Both the position numbers and the translations under genes were made by a program. A model generated the notes under the pieces. It saw nothing but the letters and a program-made list of their open reading frames with translations, searched no databases and was not told the DNA's origin. From assembly GCF_036347135.1 (NCBI RefSeq), contig NZ_CP108938.1:10602001-10666000 (forward strand): a stretch of DNA of 64,000 bases, in the 5' to 3' direction. This document shows positions 36,509 through 45,463 of the stretch, one piece after another (the stretch's first letter is position 1; the number at the start of each line of letters is the position of its first letter). This DNA comes from Streptomyces sp. NBC_00775. GTDB taxonomy: Bacteria > Actinomycetota > Actinomycetes > Streptomycetales > Streptomycetaceae.

Positions 36509-36850
36509 GTGAGTCTGCTGCACCACGATGCCCGGCGAGACACGTTCGACTTCACGCTGTTCGAGATCACCGACGCGATGCTCTGCGAGAGCGGCCCCGT
36601 GACCTCGCCGGTCGGCCTTGTGCTGCTGGCCGAACACCGGCGTGGTCACGGCGCGTTGTACGACGCACTGAACTGCGGCGGCATCGACGCGGACCTAGTG
36701 CGGCGGGCCCTGGCCGTGCTGCCGCAGCCCAAGGCCGCCGGCAACCGGCTCGTCCTTGCGGTGGACGTGAGCCACTGGCTGCGTCCCGGCGCCCCGTGCA
36801 GTGCGGATCGCCTGTTCTGCCACGTCTACGGATGCAACGGACGCTCCAGC
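36509..36850 (+). pseudogene. IS701-like transposase N-terminal fragment
   Basis: About 110 residues: LFEITDAMLCESGPVTSPVG, LAEHRRGHGALYDALNCGGI and RLVLAVDVSHWLRPGAPCSA, then LFCHVYG. This corresponds to the start and first catalytic Asp (AVDVS) of an IS701-like transposase family. It breaks off at about 36,850, where an opposite-strand IS5-type piece begins. Confidence 0.7.
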
Positions 36851-36851
36851 G

Positions 36852-37045
36852 ACCAGCCGCAGCCGACGGCGCATCTGGTCGAGTATCCGCTTGAGCGTGC
36901 CGGCCTTCGCCCAGCGGGTGAAATACCCGAAGACGGTGCGCCAGGGGATGCCGAAGTCGGCGGGAAGTGCCCTTCACTTCGCACCGTTGTCGGTGATGTA
37001 GCGGATGGCGTCGACCGCGCGGCGTCGGGGCCGCTTCTCCGGGGC
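36852..37045 (-). pseudogene. IS5-type transposase N-terminal fragment
   Basis: The minus strand reads RRGRRAVDAIRYITDNGAK, then ALPADFGIPWRTVFGYFTRW and AKAGTLKRILDQMRRRLR, the DUF4096-like front part of IS5-family transposases. An in-frame stop interrupts it after NGAK. Both ends are cut. Confidence 0.7.
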
Positions 37046-37618
37046 ACCTCAGCAAGATCCTGTTACGAGCTCTTGGGGGGGGGGCGGGCGGGAGTCGGGG
37101 GAAGTGCCTTGAGCAGGGCCCGTTCGATGTTGCTGGTGTGGGAGGGGTGGCGGTGGCGGGGCAGTGGCGTGGCGGTGGCGGGCCGTGACCGGTGGATGGG
37201 TCCGGCTGCGGGGCGGTCGCGGTCCGTTGCCCTTCGTGTTCCGGTTTTGCTCCGGGCCGGCCTGGAGCTGAGGGGTGGACTTGATCGCACCTGTCTGTGC
37301 CGTGGCGGTGCGGGTGTAGGGGTTGTTCGGGGTCTTCGTCTGGTGCGGGGGAGTGTCCCGGCGGTGACGTTCGCCATCCGGTGGTGGATGGTTTCGGAGA
37401 GCGCCCGTTCGTGGCCGGTTCCAGGTCTGCGGCGGGTCATCCGGCATGCGGTATTGCCATCGGGGGCCGGTCTCGCGTGTGGTCGGGTCGGCGCGGCGTC
37501 CTTTCCCGGTCCGGGTCCGGGCCTGTGCTGGTGTGGTGTGCGGCCGGTCGGGTGGGTGGTGTGGGCCGCTGGATAGTATTTGTGTATGGATAGGTGGTTT
37601 GCCGGTTTCACGGGGTTG
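37046..37618. other. G-rich region without a supported gene
   Basis: About 570 bp upstream of the kinase. It begins with a run of ten G residues near 37,074. Frames are open on both strands because of base composition, but none looks like protein. A TAGTAT/TGTG-type AT-rich patch near 37,575-37,590 could hold the kinase promoter. Confidence 0.4.
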
Positions 37619-37623
37619 GGGCT

Positions 37624-37722
37624 GCGGGTGCGGGTGCGGGTGCGGGTGCGGGTGGGGTGTGTGTGATGGGTGCGGGACCGGATGTGCCGGGTGCGGGTGC
37701 GGGTGCGGGTGCGGGTGCGGGT
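37624..37722 (+). repeat. two (GCGGGT)5 microsatellites flanking the kinase start
   Basis: Five tandem GCGGGT hexamers lie at 37,624-37,653, just before the start codon. Five more at 37,693-37,722 lie inside the gene, where they encode Ala-Gly repeats. Hexamer slippage would keep the reading frame but change leader spacing and linker length. Confidence 0.8.
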
Positions 37723-38727
37723 GGGTCGGAGGGGAAGGAGGTGTATACGGGGCGGGCTTCGGGTTTGGTGGGGGCGCAGATTGCGGGGTACCGGGTGGAG
37801 CGTGAGATCGGGCGGGGGGGTATGGCGGTGGTGTATTGCGCGCGGGATCTGCATCTGGACCGCACGGTGGCGCTGAAGCTGCTGGCTCCGGAAATGGTCC
37901 GCAATGAGACGTTCCGCCGGCGTTTCACGTATGAATCGCGGGTGGCGGCTGCGATTGACCATCCGCATATTGTGCCGATTTTTGAGGCCGGTGAGACGGA
38001 TGGTGTCCTGTATATCGCCATGCGTTATGTGCCGGGGCTGGATCTGCGGGCTTTGCTTGACCGGGACGGCCCGTTGCCAGTGGAGACGGCGCTGCGTATT
38101 GCGGCTCAGGTGGCGTCGGCGCTTGATGCGGCGCATGAGCATGATCTGGTGCACCGGGATGTCAAGCCCGGGAATATTCTGGTGGCCCGGGGCACGGACA
38201 GTGATCATCCCGAGCACGTGTATCTCACGGATTTCGGGCTGACGAAGAAATCGCTGTCGTTGACCGGGTTTACCACGGTGGGCGAGTTCGTCGGCACGCT
38301 GGATTATGTGGCACCGGAGCAGATTTCGGGCCGTCCGGTGGACGGCCGGTGTGATCTGTACAGCCTGGCCTGCGTCGTCTACGAGACCCTCGCGGGCGGG
38401 CCGCCTTTCCAGCGGGATGACGACATCGCGCTGCTGTGGGCGCATCAGTACGATTCTCCGCCTGCTCTGAGTGAGAGGCGGCCGGGCACTGCGCCGGGGA
38501 TGGACGATGTGCTGGCCCGGGCGCTGGCGAAGGTTCCCGAGGACCGTTACGGCTCCTGCCTGGAATTCGTGGCGGCTCTGCGCGCCGCTGCGGGGAGTGC
38601 CGGCGGGGATGCGCATCCGCCGGCGCGGGCGGGCCGTGGCTCTGCCGGGGCCGCGCAGCCTGCCGGGCTGCCCCCGGAGCCGCCGCTGTGGGCCCGGCCG
38701 GTCTTTGCCCGTTCGTCCGGTTACTGA
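37666..38727 (+). CDS. soluble Hanks-type serine/threonine protein kinase
   Basis: A 353-residue kinase. Key elements are the Gly-loop GRGGMAVVY (49-57), VALK (K71), HRDVKPGN (D165, N170), DFG (189-191) and APEQ. The N-terminal 30 residues are an Ala-Gly repeat linker and the C-terminal 60 residues a Pro/Ala-rich tail. There is no transmembrane helix or PASTA domain, so it is cytosolic. The ATG at 37,666 is the first good start after the leader repeat; GTG codons just upstream are alternatives. Local codon use is less GC3-biased than elsewhere (many GTG, ATT, GAT). Substrates are unknown. Confidence 0.88.
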   Translation: MGAGPDVPGAGAGAGAGAGGSEGKEVYTGRASGLVGAQIAGYRVEREIGRGGMAVVYCARDLHLDRTVALKLLAPEMVRNETFRRRFTYESRVAAAIDHPHIVPIFEAGETDGVLYIAMRYVPGLDLRALLDRDGPLPVETALRIAAQVASALDAAHEHDLVHRDVKPGNILVARGTDSDHPEHVYLTDFGLTKKSLSLTGFTTVGEFVGTLDYVAPEQISGRPVDGRCDLYSLACVVYETLAGGPPFQRDDDIALLWAHQYDSPPALSERRPGTAPGMDDVLARALAKVPEDRYGSCLEFVAALRAAAGSAGGDAHPPARAGRGSAGAAQPAGLPPEPPLWARPVFARSSGY

Positions 38728-39427
38728 GGTTGCCCGTGTGGTGTCGTGGGGTGTTGACGGGTGCTGCTCCCCGCACTGTGCGCTGCGGTCGGCGGTGGGC
38801 TGATGGCAGGGCGGCGGGAGCTCGCGCGGGGGTGGGGCCGGGGGCGGCCGGGCGCCTGGCGCGGGCGGGACGGACACGGTGATCGCCAGGGGCCGGCGGG
38901 TTTGCCGCGGTGCGGCAGTGGCGGCGGATCTGGCGGCAGGGCCCTCGCGGGCTGTGGCCCCGGCCTACCCGGCATCCCTGCCTGGGGGGCCGGGCGGGGC
39001 CCGGTTCGCATGGCGGGAAGCCGGGCTGGCCGGGGGCCTGTGGTTCATGGCCGGGGCGGCGGGCGGTGGACGTTGCGGCGGATGGAGGCGGCGTCCGGCC
39101 GCCGGGTTCTGCACACCCCGGCGCGTCGCCGGCGTCGCCAGGGTGCTGCGGCGGCACGCCTGGTGGTGCCGCGTGCCGGGTGCCGGCCCGGCGGGCGGGG
39201 GAAAGCGGCGGCGCAGCGGCCGGGGGAGGGATGTGCGGCCGCAGGGGGAGGGGGCGCGGCGGCGCCCCGCGGTTAGATCGTCCGAGGGAACCGGTGATGC
39301 CGCGGGCGTTCGGCTGCCCTGAGACTTCATCACATGTGGCGAGTCTGCTGTGGCAGACGAGTCTTTCTGTCCTGTTCCCCGAAGTGTCGCCGACCGGGCT
39401 GCGGATGCCGTTGGCGGCGGGGCTTGA
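38728..39427. other. about 700 bp without a supported gene
   Basis: Extremely G-rich sequence with long open frames on several strands, for example plus 38,761-39,276. The translations are Gly/Ala/Arg-rich without domains, signal peptides or a usable ribosome site. I treat them as composition artefacts. Confidence 0.45.
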
Positions 39428-40109
39428 TCAGCCGCTTTCCCGGTAGGTCATGAACCAGTGCGTGTCGAAATAGCGGGCCATCGTGTACGGGTGGTGCAGG
39501 CCGATGAGGATGCGGCAGACGAACTCCGCGGCTTGGCAGTCGAAGGGGAGGTCCTCGCCGTCGAAGGACCGGACCACGACGGGCCAGCGGTCGGGGTCGT
39601 CGCCGTCGGCCCTCCAGCAGTACAGGTCCTCGTGCTCGGTGCCCGCCCATAACCGTCGAAGGCGCCCCTGCCGAACGTCTCGACCATGCGCTTGTAGTCG
39701 CTCGGCAGCGCGGTACCCAGGCGCGACTCCACCTCCGCCCAGTCCATGTCCGGCCGCTGGACGGGCTGTGTCCAGCCGGTGATCCGTCTGAGCCGCTCCA
39801 TCCAGTCGACGTCCTCGTCCCGAGCGACCGCCAAGGGTTTTGGCACCTGTCTGTGAGCGACCACCAGCACCGGACGCTCGGCGTCCTCGGCGTCCCGCGC
39901 CGTACCTGTGCCGATCCACTGACCCCCGTACGCCCACGCCCGAATCGTCACGGCCCGGTCTTCGAAGGAGACAAGGAGAGCCGCGCCCCTGGACTCGTCG
40001 TCCGTCGGATCGGTGAAGCCGTCGAGGACGAGGGTGCGCGGGGCGCCGTACCTGCTGTCGAGCAGGTCGGTCAGGTCCTGCGGGTCCAGGGGTCGCTGGG
40101 CAGGTACAT
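39428..40109 (-). pseudogene. SMI1/KNR4 (SUKH)-family gene, 5' end cut by IS605 and frameshifted
   Basis: Reading leftward from the IS605 right end, one frame encodes about 155 residues through MDWAEVESRLGTALPSDYKR and FGRGAFDGYG. The adjacent frame continues AGTEHEDLYCW, AEFVCRILIGLHHPY and ends MARYFDTHWFMTYRESG. The LPSDYKRMVETFG block and FDGY...TEHEDL segment are typical of SUKH immunity-type proteins. A frameshift near 39,648 splits it. The native start is lost because the IS605 copy ends immediately upstream, so its flanking guide sequence is the gene's own 5' coding DNA. Confidence 0.7.
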
Positions 40110-40172
40110 TTGACTCGCTCCTCGGGCTGAAGCCCGAGGATTCTGGCCTTCTCGTCCGTTGCTGTGCCGCTA
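40110..40172 (-). ncRNA. IS605 right end / predicted omega-RNA tail, copy 3
   Basis: Both hairpins are intact (terminal hairpin 40,120-40,139) and the end reads GTCAA. The adjacent bases ATGTACCTGCCCAGCG would act as guide and belong to the disrupted SUKH-type gene. Expression is inferred. Confidence 0.45.
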
Positions 40173-40571
40173 CGCGGCACGGGGTTCGGGCGGGGATCCG
40201 TGGCTTCCTGTTTCTTCGCGCTGTGCCGGGACGAGTCCTGGTCTTACCGGCGCTCCGCAGGCTGCAACCGCCAGTCCGGCGGCCGTGTTGACGTTGATCG
40301 CGGCGTTGTGGTCCCGGCCATGGAGGGTCCCGCAGGCAGCACAGGTCCATTCCCGGACGTGCAGGGGCTTGGGTCCGTCTTTGATACCGCAGGCCGAACA
40401 GACCTGGGAGGTCGGTGTGAACCTGCCGATCTTGACCAGGGTCCGGCCGTACCGGGCCGCCTTGTACTCCAGCATGGTCACGAACGCCGACCATCCGGCG
40501 TCGTGGACACTCTTGGCCAGCCTGGTGCGCGCGAGTCCTTTGACCGCCAGGTCCTCCACGCCGATCGCTTG
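40170..40571 (-). pseudogene. tnpB: TnpB C-terminal relic, copy 3
   Basis: About 130 C-terminal residues from QAIGVEDLAVKGL through the zinc fingers (CSACG, CAACG) and DHNAAIN. The RuvC-III motif reads GRDHNAA instead of DRDHNAA, keeping the likely catalytic Asp. Homology to the intact copy begins at CAAGCGATCGG. Upstream of that the sequence is an inverted IS5-type fragment. Confidence 0.85.
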
Positions 40572-40628
40572 CGAAAGCGACCCGGTGCGGTCCGAACGCG
40601 GCGCATCCGCCGCAGACGCAGAGCCCGG

Positions 40629-41134
40629 CTGAAGGCCGCCTTGCTCGGCCGGTCCCGCGGCGGACTGACCAGCAAGATCCACCTGGCGGCCGACCGGCGC
40701 TGCGACCGATGGCGCTGGTCCTGACCGCCGGACAGGCCGCCGACAGCCCCCAGTTCATCCCCGTCCTGGAGAAGGTGGGGGTCCGCCTGCCCGTCGGCCG
40801 GCCCCGCACCCGGCCCGCCGCCGTGGCCGCCGACAAGGTGTACTCTTCCCGCGCCAACCGCGCTCACCTGCGTAAATGCCGCATCAAGGCGGTCATCTGG
40901 GAGAAGAAGGACCAGGCCGCCAACCGCAGGAAGATGGGCAGCAGGGGCGGCGGACCCGTCACTCACGACACCGGCCTCTACCGCGACCGCAACACGGTTG
41001 AGCGGGCCATCAATACGATGAAGGACTGGCGAGGCATCGCCACCCGCTACGACAAGACGCCCGAGAGCTACCTTGCCGGACTCCATCTCCGCACAGCGAC
41101 CATCTGGCTCCGCAGCCTCCCGCAAGCCCATTGA
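40629..41134 (+). pseudogene. IS5-family transposase, N-truncated and frameshifted
   Basis: The first frame reads LLGRSRGGLTSKIHLAADRR. After a one-base shift near 40,707 the next frame reads ALVLTAGQAADSPQFIPVLE, AVAADKVYSSRANRAHLRKC and, near the end, RNTVERAINTMKDWRGIATR followed by the C-terminal YDKTPESYLAGL. These are the IS5/IS427 catalytic segments. The N-terminal third is missing, joined to TnpB relic 3. GAGGACCCCCTTAG just after the stop may be the element's terminal repeat. Confidence 0.8.
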
Positions 41135-41236
41135 TCACAACTGAGGACCCCCTTAGCCCACCTGGCGGGATGTGACTGTGCCGATCAGCGGTCCACGCGG
41201 TCTCCCGTGCTTCCATCGCGCCAGGAGGCATATGAC

Positions 41237-42235
41237 ATGGCTGACAAGCCGCAGCAGGACACCCGCTCCCGACTCACCGCGTCCCGGCGCCGCGTGCTGG
41301 CCGCGGCCGCCCTTGCGCCCATACTCACTGGTGTGCCTGCCGGGGCCCGCGCCCTGTCCGCCGGACCGGAGGACCGCGCCCTGGTCGAACCGGTGATGAC
41401 CAAGCTGGCGGACTGGGCGGACGTGGGCGAGGCTCTCGGCCGACCCGGTGACATGAGACGGTTCATGTACCACACGGGCCTGCCGCGCCGGGACCTTACG
41501 GTCTTCTCCCGCGGCATCCGGATCAACCCCGCGCTCGCCCTGGGCACGCACGTGTCCTTCGTCCGGTACGCAGACCACAGCACGCTTTTGATGGGCGACG
41601 CCGTGGTCACCGAGCGCGAACTGCAGCACTTCAGCGACGTCCTGCAGCAGCATGGGATCATGCAGACCGCCATCCACAAGCACCTGCTCGCCCATGAGCC
41701 GGATGTCTGGTGGGTTCATCTGCACGCCCACGGCCACGATCCGGTCACCGTCGCCCGCGGTCTGCGCGCCGCATTCGACTGCACCGGCACCCCGCCCGCC
41801 GAACCCACCACCCCCTCGCTGCCCGTCGACCTGGACACCGCCGCGATCGACGCCGCCATGGGCGTCAAGGGCGCCGCCGACGGCGAGATCTACAAGTGCA
41901 CCTATGTCCGCCGCGAGACCGTCGCCGACGGCCCTGTGATCCTGCCTCCGGGACTGGGCGCCACCACCTCCGTCAACTTTCAGCCGCTCGGCGGCGGAAG
42001 GGCCGCCCTCAGCGGTGACCTGGTCATGATCGCCAAGGAGGTCCAGCCCGTCCTCGTGGCCCTGCGGCGCGGTGGCGTCGAACTCGTCGAGGTGCACCAC
42101 CACAACCTCACCGACGAACCACGCCTGTTCTTCGTCCACTACTGGGCCGTCGGCGATGCCGTCAGCCTCGCCAAGGCCATTCGCCGGGCCGTGGACACCA
42201 CCAACGTCGTACCCATGCCCGGAGGAGCCGGCTGA
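41237..42235 (+). CDS. DUF1259 (LppY/LpqO-like) secreted protein
   Basis: A 332-residue protein made of two DUF1259-type repeats: ADWADVGEALGRPGDMRRFM with MGDAVVTERELQHFSDVLQQ in the first half, and NFQPLGGGRAALSGDLVMIA in the second, each followed by a His-rich motif (VHLHAHGHDP, VEVHHHNLTDEP). The N-terminus SRRRVLAAAALAPILTG is a twin-arginine-like signal. AGGAGG lies 8 bases before the ATG at 41,237. The stop overlaps the P450 start by one base. Mycobacterial LppY/LpqO are exported proteins of unknown role; the paired His clusters suggest metal binding. Confidence 0.85.
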   Translation: MADKPQQDTRSRLTASRRRVLAAAALAPILTGVPAGARALSAGPEDRALVEPVMTKLADWADVGEALGRPGDMRRFMYHTGLPRRDLTVFSRGIRINPALALGTHVSFVRYADHSTLLMGDAVVTERELQHFSDVLQQHGIMQTAIHKHLLAHEPDVWWVHLHAHGHDPVTVARGLRAAFDCTGTPPAEPTTPSLPVDLDTAAIDAAMGVKGAADGEIYKCTYVRRETVADGPVILPPGLGATTSVNFQPLGGGRAALSGDLVMIAKEVQPVLVALRRGGVELVEVHHHNLTDEPRLFFVHYWAVGDAVSLAKAIRRAVDTTNVVPMPGGAG

Positions 42236-43440
42236 TGACCGCCGACAACGAGACAAGCATCTGCCCGTTCGACTTCAGCGAAGCCCTGGAGTTCGACCCT
42301 GCGCTCGCGGACCTGATGCACCGCGATTCCCCCGCACGCATCCGGCTTCCCTACGGCGATGCGGACGCCTGGCTGGTCACCGGCTTCGACTCCGTCAAGC
42401 AGGTGACCACCGACCACCGGCTCAGCCGGGCCGCCGTCATCGGCCACGACTACCCCCGGCTGACGCCGGAGCCCATCGTCTCGCCCGAATCGATCAACGT
42501 GATGGACCCGCCGCACAGCAGCCGCGTCCGCCAGCTGGCCTCGCAGGCCTTCACCCAGCAGCAGGTCGACGGGATGCGGAGCCGGATCACCTGGCTCGCG
42601 GACGTCCTGCTGGACGAGATGGAGGAGCAGGGCCCGCCGGCGGACCTGGTCCAGCACCTCTCCGACCCGCTTCCCCAGCACACCATCCTGGACCTCCTCG
42701 GCGTCGAACGGGAGGAATGGCCCCAGATGCAGGAGTCCGTGCGCCAGATGCTCGCCGTCGGCGCGGACAGCAAGGAGGCCGCGGCGAGCGCCAAGGCCGA
42801 TCTGACGGCCTACTTCGCCAAACTCGTCGAGCAGCGCCGGAACTCACCCGGCAACGACCTCATCAGCGTGATGGCCGCAGCGCGGGACGGCGAGGACCAG
42901 CTTGACGACAGGGAACTGGCGGTCATGGCACTGACGCTGACACTCAGCGGCCAGGACACGGCGACGTGCCAGATCAGCGACATCGCGTATCTGCTCCTGA
43001 CGCGTCCCGAGCTGATGGAACACCTCAGGCGCCGGCCAAAGACCCTGAATGACGTCCTGCAGGAGATGCTCCGCCACATCCCGTTCCGCAAGGGGGTCGG
43101 TATCCCCCGGGTGGCCCTTGAGGACGTGGAGCTGGACGGCGTACGGATCCGGGCGGGCGACTTCGTCCACGTGTCGTATCTGACGGCCAACCGTGACCCG
43201 GAGCGCTTCCCGGACTCGCACGTCCTCGACCCCGACCGGCCCTACCAGCCGCACATGACGTTCGGCTGGGGCGGACACCGGTGCATCGCCGTGCCCTTGG
43301 CCATGGCGGAGCTGGAAGTGGCGATCGGGCGCCTCCTGGAGCGCTTCCCCGGGCTGAGGCTTGCGGTGCCGCCGGAGGAAGTGCGGTGGGACACGGAGAC
43401 GATCCGGCGGTTTCCGCTGGAGCTGCCGGTGACCTGGTAG
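42235..43440 (+). CDS. cytochrome P450
   Basis: A 401-residue class I bacterial P450. The I-helix oxygen-activation segment is SGQDTAT (238-244), where the usual AGxDT has Ser first. ExxR is EMLR (277-280) and the heme loop is FGWGGHRC with Cys350. GHR rather than the common GxH-x-C spacing is normal for actinobacterial enzymes. The start overlaps the DUF1259 stop (TGATG), so the two are translationally coupled. No ferredoxin gene is adjacent. The substrate is unknown, and the PKS is 26 kb away, so a link to it is only speculation. Confidence 0.9.
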   Translation: MTADNETSICPFDFSEALEFDPALADLMHRDSPARIRLPYGDADAWLVTGFDSVKQVTTDHRLSRAAVIGHDYPRLTPEPIVSPESINVMDPPHSSRVRQLASQAFTQQQVDGMRSRITWLADVLLDEMEEQGPPADLVQHLSDPLPQHTILDLLGVEREEWPQMQESVRQMLAVGADSKEAAASAKADLTAYFAKLVEQRRNSPGNDLISVMAAARDGEDQLDDRELAVMALTLTLSGQDTATCQISDIAYLLLTRPELMEHLRRRPKTLNDVLQEMLRHIPFRKGVGIPRVALEDVELDGVRIRAGDFVHVSYLTANRDPERFPDSHVLDPDRPYQPHMTFGWGGHRCIAVPLAMAELEVAIGRLLERFPGLRLAVPPEEVRWDTETIRRFPLELPVTW

Positions 43441-43640
43441 GAACGCCTGAACCGCGCCGGGCCTGACGGGGTAGTGCGTCGGCTCGCTTCGTCAATGCGA
43501 GCACTTCAGGTGGGGATGCACGGTGACGGCGTCCAGGCTGTCCGTGCTGCTCGCAGGCGTCCAGCACGATCCGGCACGGAGGCGGCTGCGCCGCCCCGTT
43601 GACCTGCACAGTCATGAACTTCGCATCGCTACCGGGATTC
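43441..43640. other. spacer between P450 gene and IS605 left end
   Basis: No gene recognised. The minus strand is open (MTVQVNGAAQPPPCRIVLDA), and IS605 may have landed in it, but the sequence matches nothing I know. Confidence 0.35.
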
Positions 43641-43796
43641 ATTCGCAGTGCTCCGGCCTTCAGGCCGGGGGTGAAGCGAATCTGACGGTGGCGACGCGGA
43701 GCGTCGCGGATTCCGGTCCGGCGGAGCCGGATGCCGCGTATTCACCACCATGGCGCGGAGCGCCGCGATGGCTGGTCCGGCGGAGCCGGGCGATGC

Positions 43797-44205
43797 TCAC
43801 ACCGGCCGGTTCTGCTGCTCGATGTACTCCCTTGACCACCGAGAGCGGGGCGCCGCCGACGGTGCCGGCGAAGGAGGACCCGGACCAGAGCTTGTTGGCG
43901 CGCCAGTAGTGGCGTGCCAGGTCGGGGAACTCCTGGCGCAGGCGGCGGGAGGAGACGCCCTTGAGGGAGTTGACGAGTTTGGTGACGGCGACCTTGGGCG
44001 GGAAGTTCACCAGGAGGTGGACGTGGTGGTCCTCGCCGTTGAACTCCGCAAGTTCGCACTCGAAGTCCGCGCACACCGACCGCATGATCTCCTCCATGCG
44101 GGTCAGATGAGCATGGGTGAGCACCTTGTGCCGGAGCTTGGTCACGAAGATCAAGTGCGCATGCGTCACGAAAATGCAGTGTCGGCCAGTTCTGATCTTC
44201 TGCAT
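43797..44205 (-). pseudogene. tnpA: Y1 HUH transposase TnpA, frameshifted immediately before the catalytic tyrosine
   Basis: The frame from 44,205 encodes a normal TnpA to residue 125. It includes the HUH motif in EDHHVHLLVNFPP (H61, H63) and the KLWSGSSFAGTVGGAPLSVV block. One extra G near 43,826 then shifts it into GVHRAAEPAG. Correcting that base restores EYIEQQNRPV and a stop at 43,797, giving a 136-residue protein whose Y127 and Q131 form the YxxxQ active site of IS608-type enzymes. A Ser also replaces a usual Tyr in the SYF segment. As it stands the catalytic Tyr is not translated. Confidence 0.85.
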
Positions 44206-44239
44206 GCCGCTGGTAACTCAAGTGTCTAGCGTGGCGGTC

Positions 44240-45463
44240 ATGCAGCTTCGGTACAGCTTCCGCCTGTACCCGGACTCCGACCAACGCGCCGCGCTGGCGC
44301 GGGCGTTCGGGTGCGCCCGCGTCGTGTTCAACGACGCCGTGCGCGCCCGCGAGGACGCCCGGACAGCGGGCGAGGCCTTCCCGGCGGCCGGCAAGTTGTC
44401 CAAGAAGTTGATCACCGCTGCGAAGCAGACCGCTTCACGGGCCTGGCTGGGTGAGGTCTCCTCGGTGGTGCTCCAGCAGGCGCTGCGCGACGCGGAGGCC
44501 GCCTACCGGAACTTCTTCGCCTCCCTCAAGGGCGAGCGCCGGGGCGCGAAGATGGGTGCGCCCCGGTTCAAGTCCCGCAAGGACAGGCGGCAGTCGATCC
44601 GCTTCACGGCCAACGCCCGCTGGTCGATCACCGACAACGGGCGGCTGAACCTGCCGAAGATCGGGGCCGTGCCGGTGAAGTGGTCACGAGCTCTGCCCAC
44701 CCAGCCCTCCTCGGTCACCGTGATCAAGGACGCGGCCGGACGGTACTTCGCCTCCTTCGTCATCGACACCAACCCGCACACCGACGCCACCCGGATGCCC
44801 GACACCGACCAGATGGTCGGCATCGACCTCGGCCTGGCCCATTTCGCGGTCCTGTCCGACGGCCGCGTGATCGACTCCCCCAGGTTTCTGCGCCGCGCGG
44901 AGAAGAAACTCAAGAAGGCCCAGCGGGAGCTGTCCCGCAAACAGAAAGGCAGCAAGAACCGCGAGAAGGCCCGCCTCAAGGTCGCCCGCGCCCACGCGAA
45001 GGTGACCGACGCGCGCAAAGAATTCCACCACCAGCTCTCCACTCAGCTGATCCGCGACAATCAAGCGATCGGTGTGGAAGACCTGGCGGTCAAAGGACTC
45101 GCGCGCACCAGACTGGCCAAGAGTGTGCATGATGCGGGCTGGGCGCAGTTCGTGGCCATGCTGGATTACAAAGCGGTCAGGTACGGCCGGACCCTGGTCA
45201 AGATCGGCCGGTTCGAGCCCACCAGCCAGGTCTGCTCGGAGTGCGGGGTCAAGGACGGCCCCAAGCCCCTGCACGTACGCTCATGGACCTGTGCCGCGTG
45301 CGGTGCGGTCCATGACCGGGACCACAACGCCGCGATCAACGTGAAAACGGCCGCCGGACTGGCGGTTGCAGCCTGTGGAGCGCAGGTAAGACCAGGACTC
45401 GTCCTGGCACAGCGCGAAGAAACAGGAAGCCACGGATTCTCTCCCGAACCCCGTGCCGCGTAG
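44240..45463 (+). CDS. tnpB: TnpB RNA-guided nuclease, apparently intact
   Basis: A 407-residue TnpB. The N-terminal helix-turn-helix/wedge region starts MQLRYSFRLYPDSDQRAALA. The RuvC residues are D196 (GIDLGLAHF), E280 (GVEDLAVKGL) and D361 (DRDHNAAIN). The zinc finger has C332/C335 and C351/C354. The ATG at 44,240, just past the divergent TnpA start, gives the canonical N-terminus. The frame is open earlier, but that DNA is TnpA's 5' end. TnpB proteins cut DNA next to a short target motif using the omega-RNA encoded by their own 3' end. It is the only full TnpB here; three relics keep just the end. Confidence 0.92.
   Translation: MQLRYSFRLYPDSDQRAALARAFGCARVVFNDAVRAREDARTAGEAFPAAGKLSKKLITAAKQTASRAWLGEVSSVVLQQALRDAEAAYRNFFASLKGERRGAKMGAPRFKSRKDRRQSIRFTANARWSITDNGRLNLPKIGAVPVKWSRALPTQPSSVTVIKDAAGRYFASFVIDTNPHTDATRMPDTDQMVGIDLGLAHFAVLSDGRVIDSPRFLRRAEKKLKKAQRELSRKQKGSKNREKARLKVARAHAKVTDARKEFHHQLSTQLIRDNQAIGVEDLAVKGLARTRLAKSVHDAGWAQFVAMLDYKAVRYGRTLVKIGRFEPTSQVCSECGVKDGPKPLHVRSWTCAACGAVHDRDHNAAINVKTAAGLAVAACGAQVRPGLVLAQREETGSHGFSPEPRAA

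Noticed and set aside
37063..38877. 604-codon minus-strand frame rich in Arg/Thr/Pro opposite the kinase
   Set aside because: Composition artefact, including repeats of RTRTRT from the hexanucleotide tracts; the kinase on the other strand has all motifs.
38761..39276. Possible gene after the kinase
   Set aside because: Gly/Arg/Ala composition, no ribosome site, no domain and competing frames on both strands.
6480..43440. P450 at 42,235 as a tailoring enzyme of the PKS
   Set aside because: 26 kb of unrelated genes and IS debris separate them and the P450 is coupled to a DUF1259 gene; no evidence for a joint pathway.
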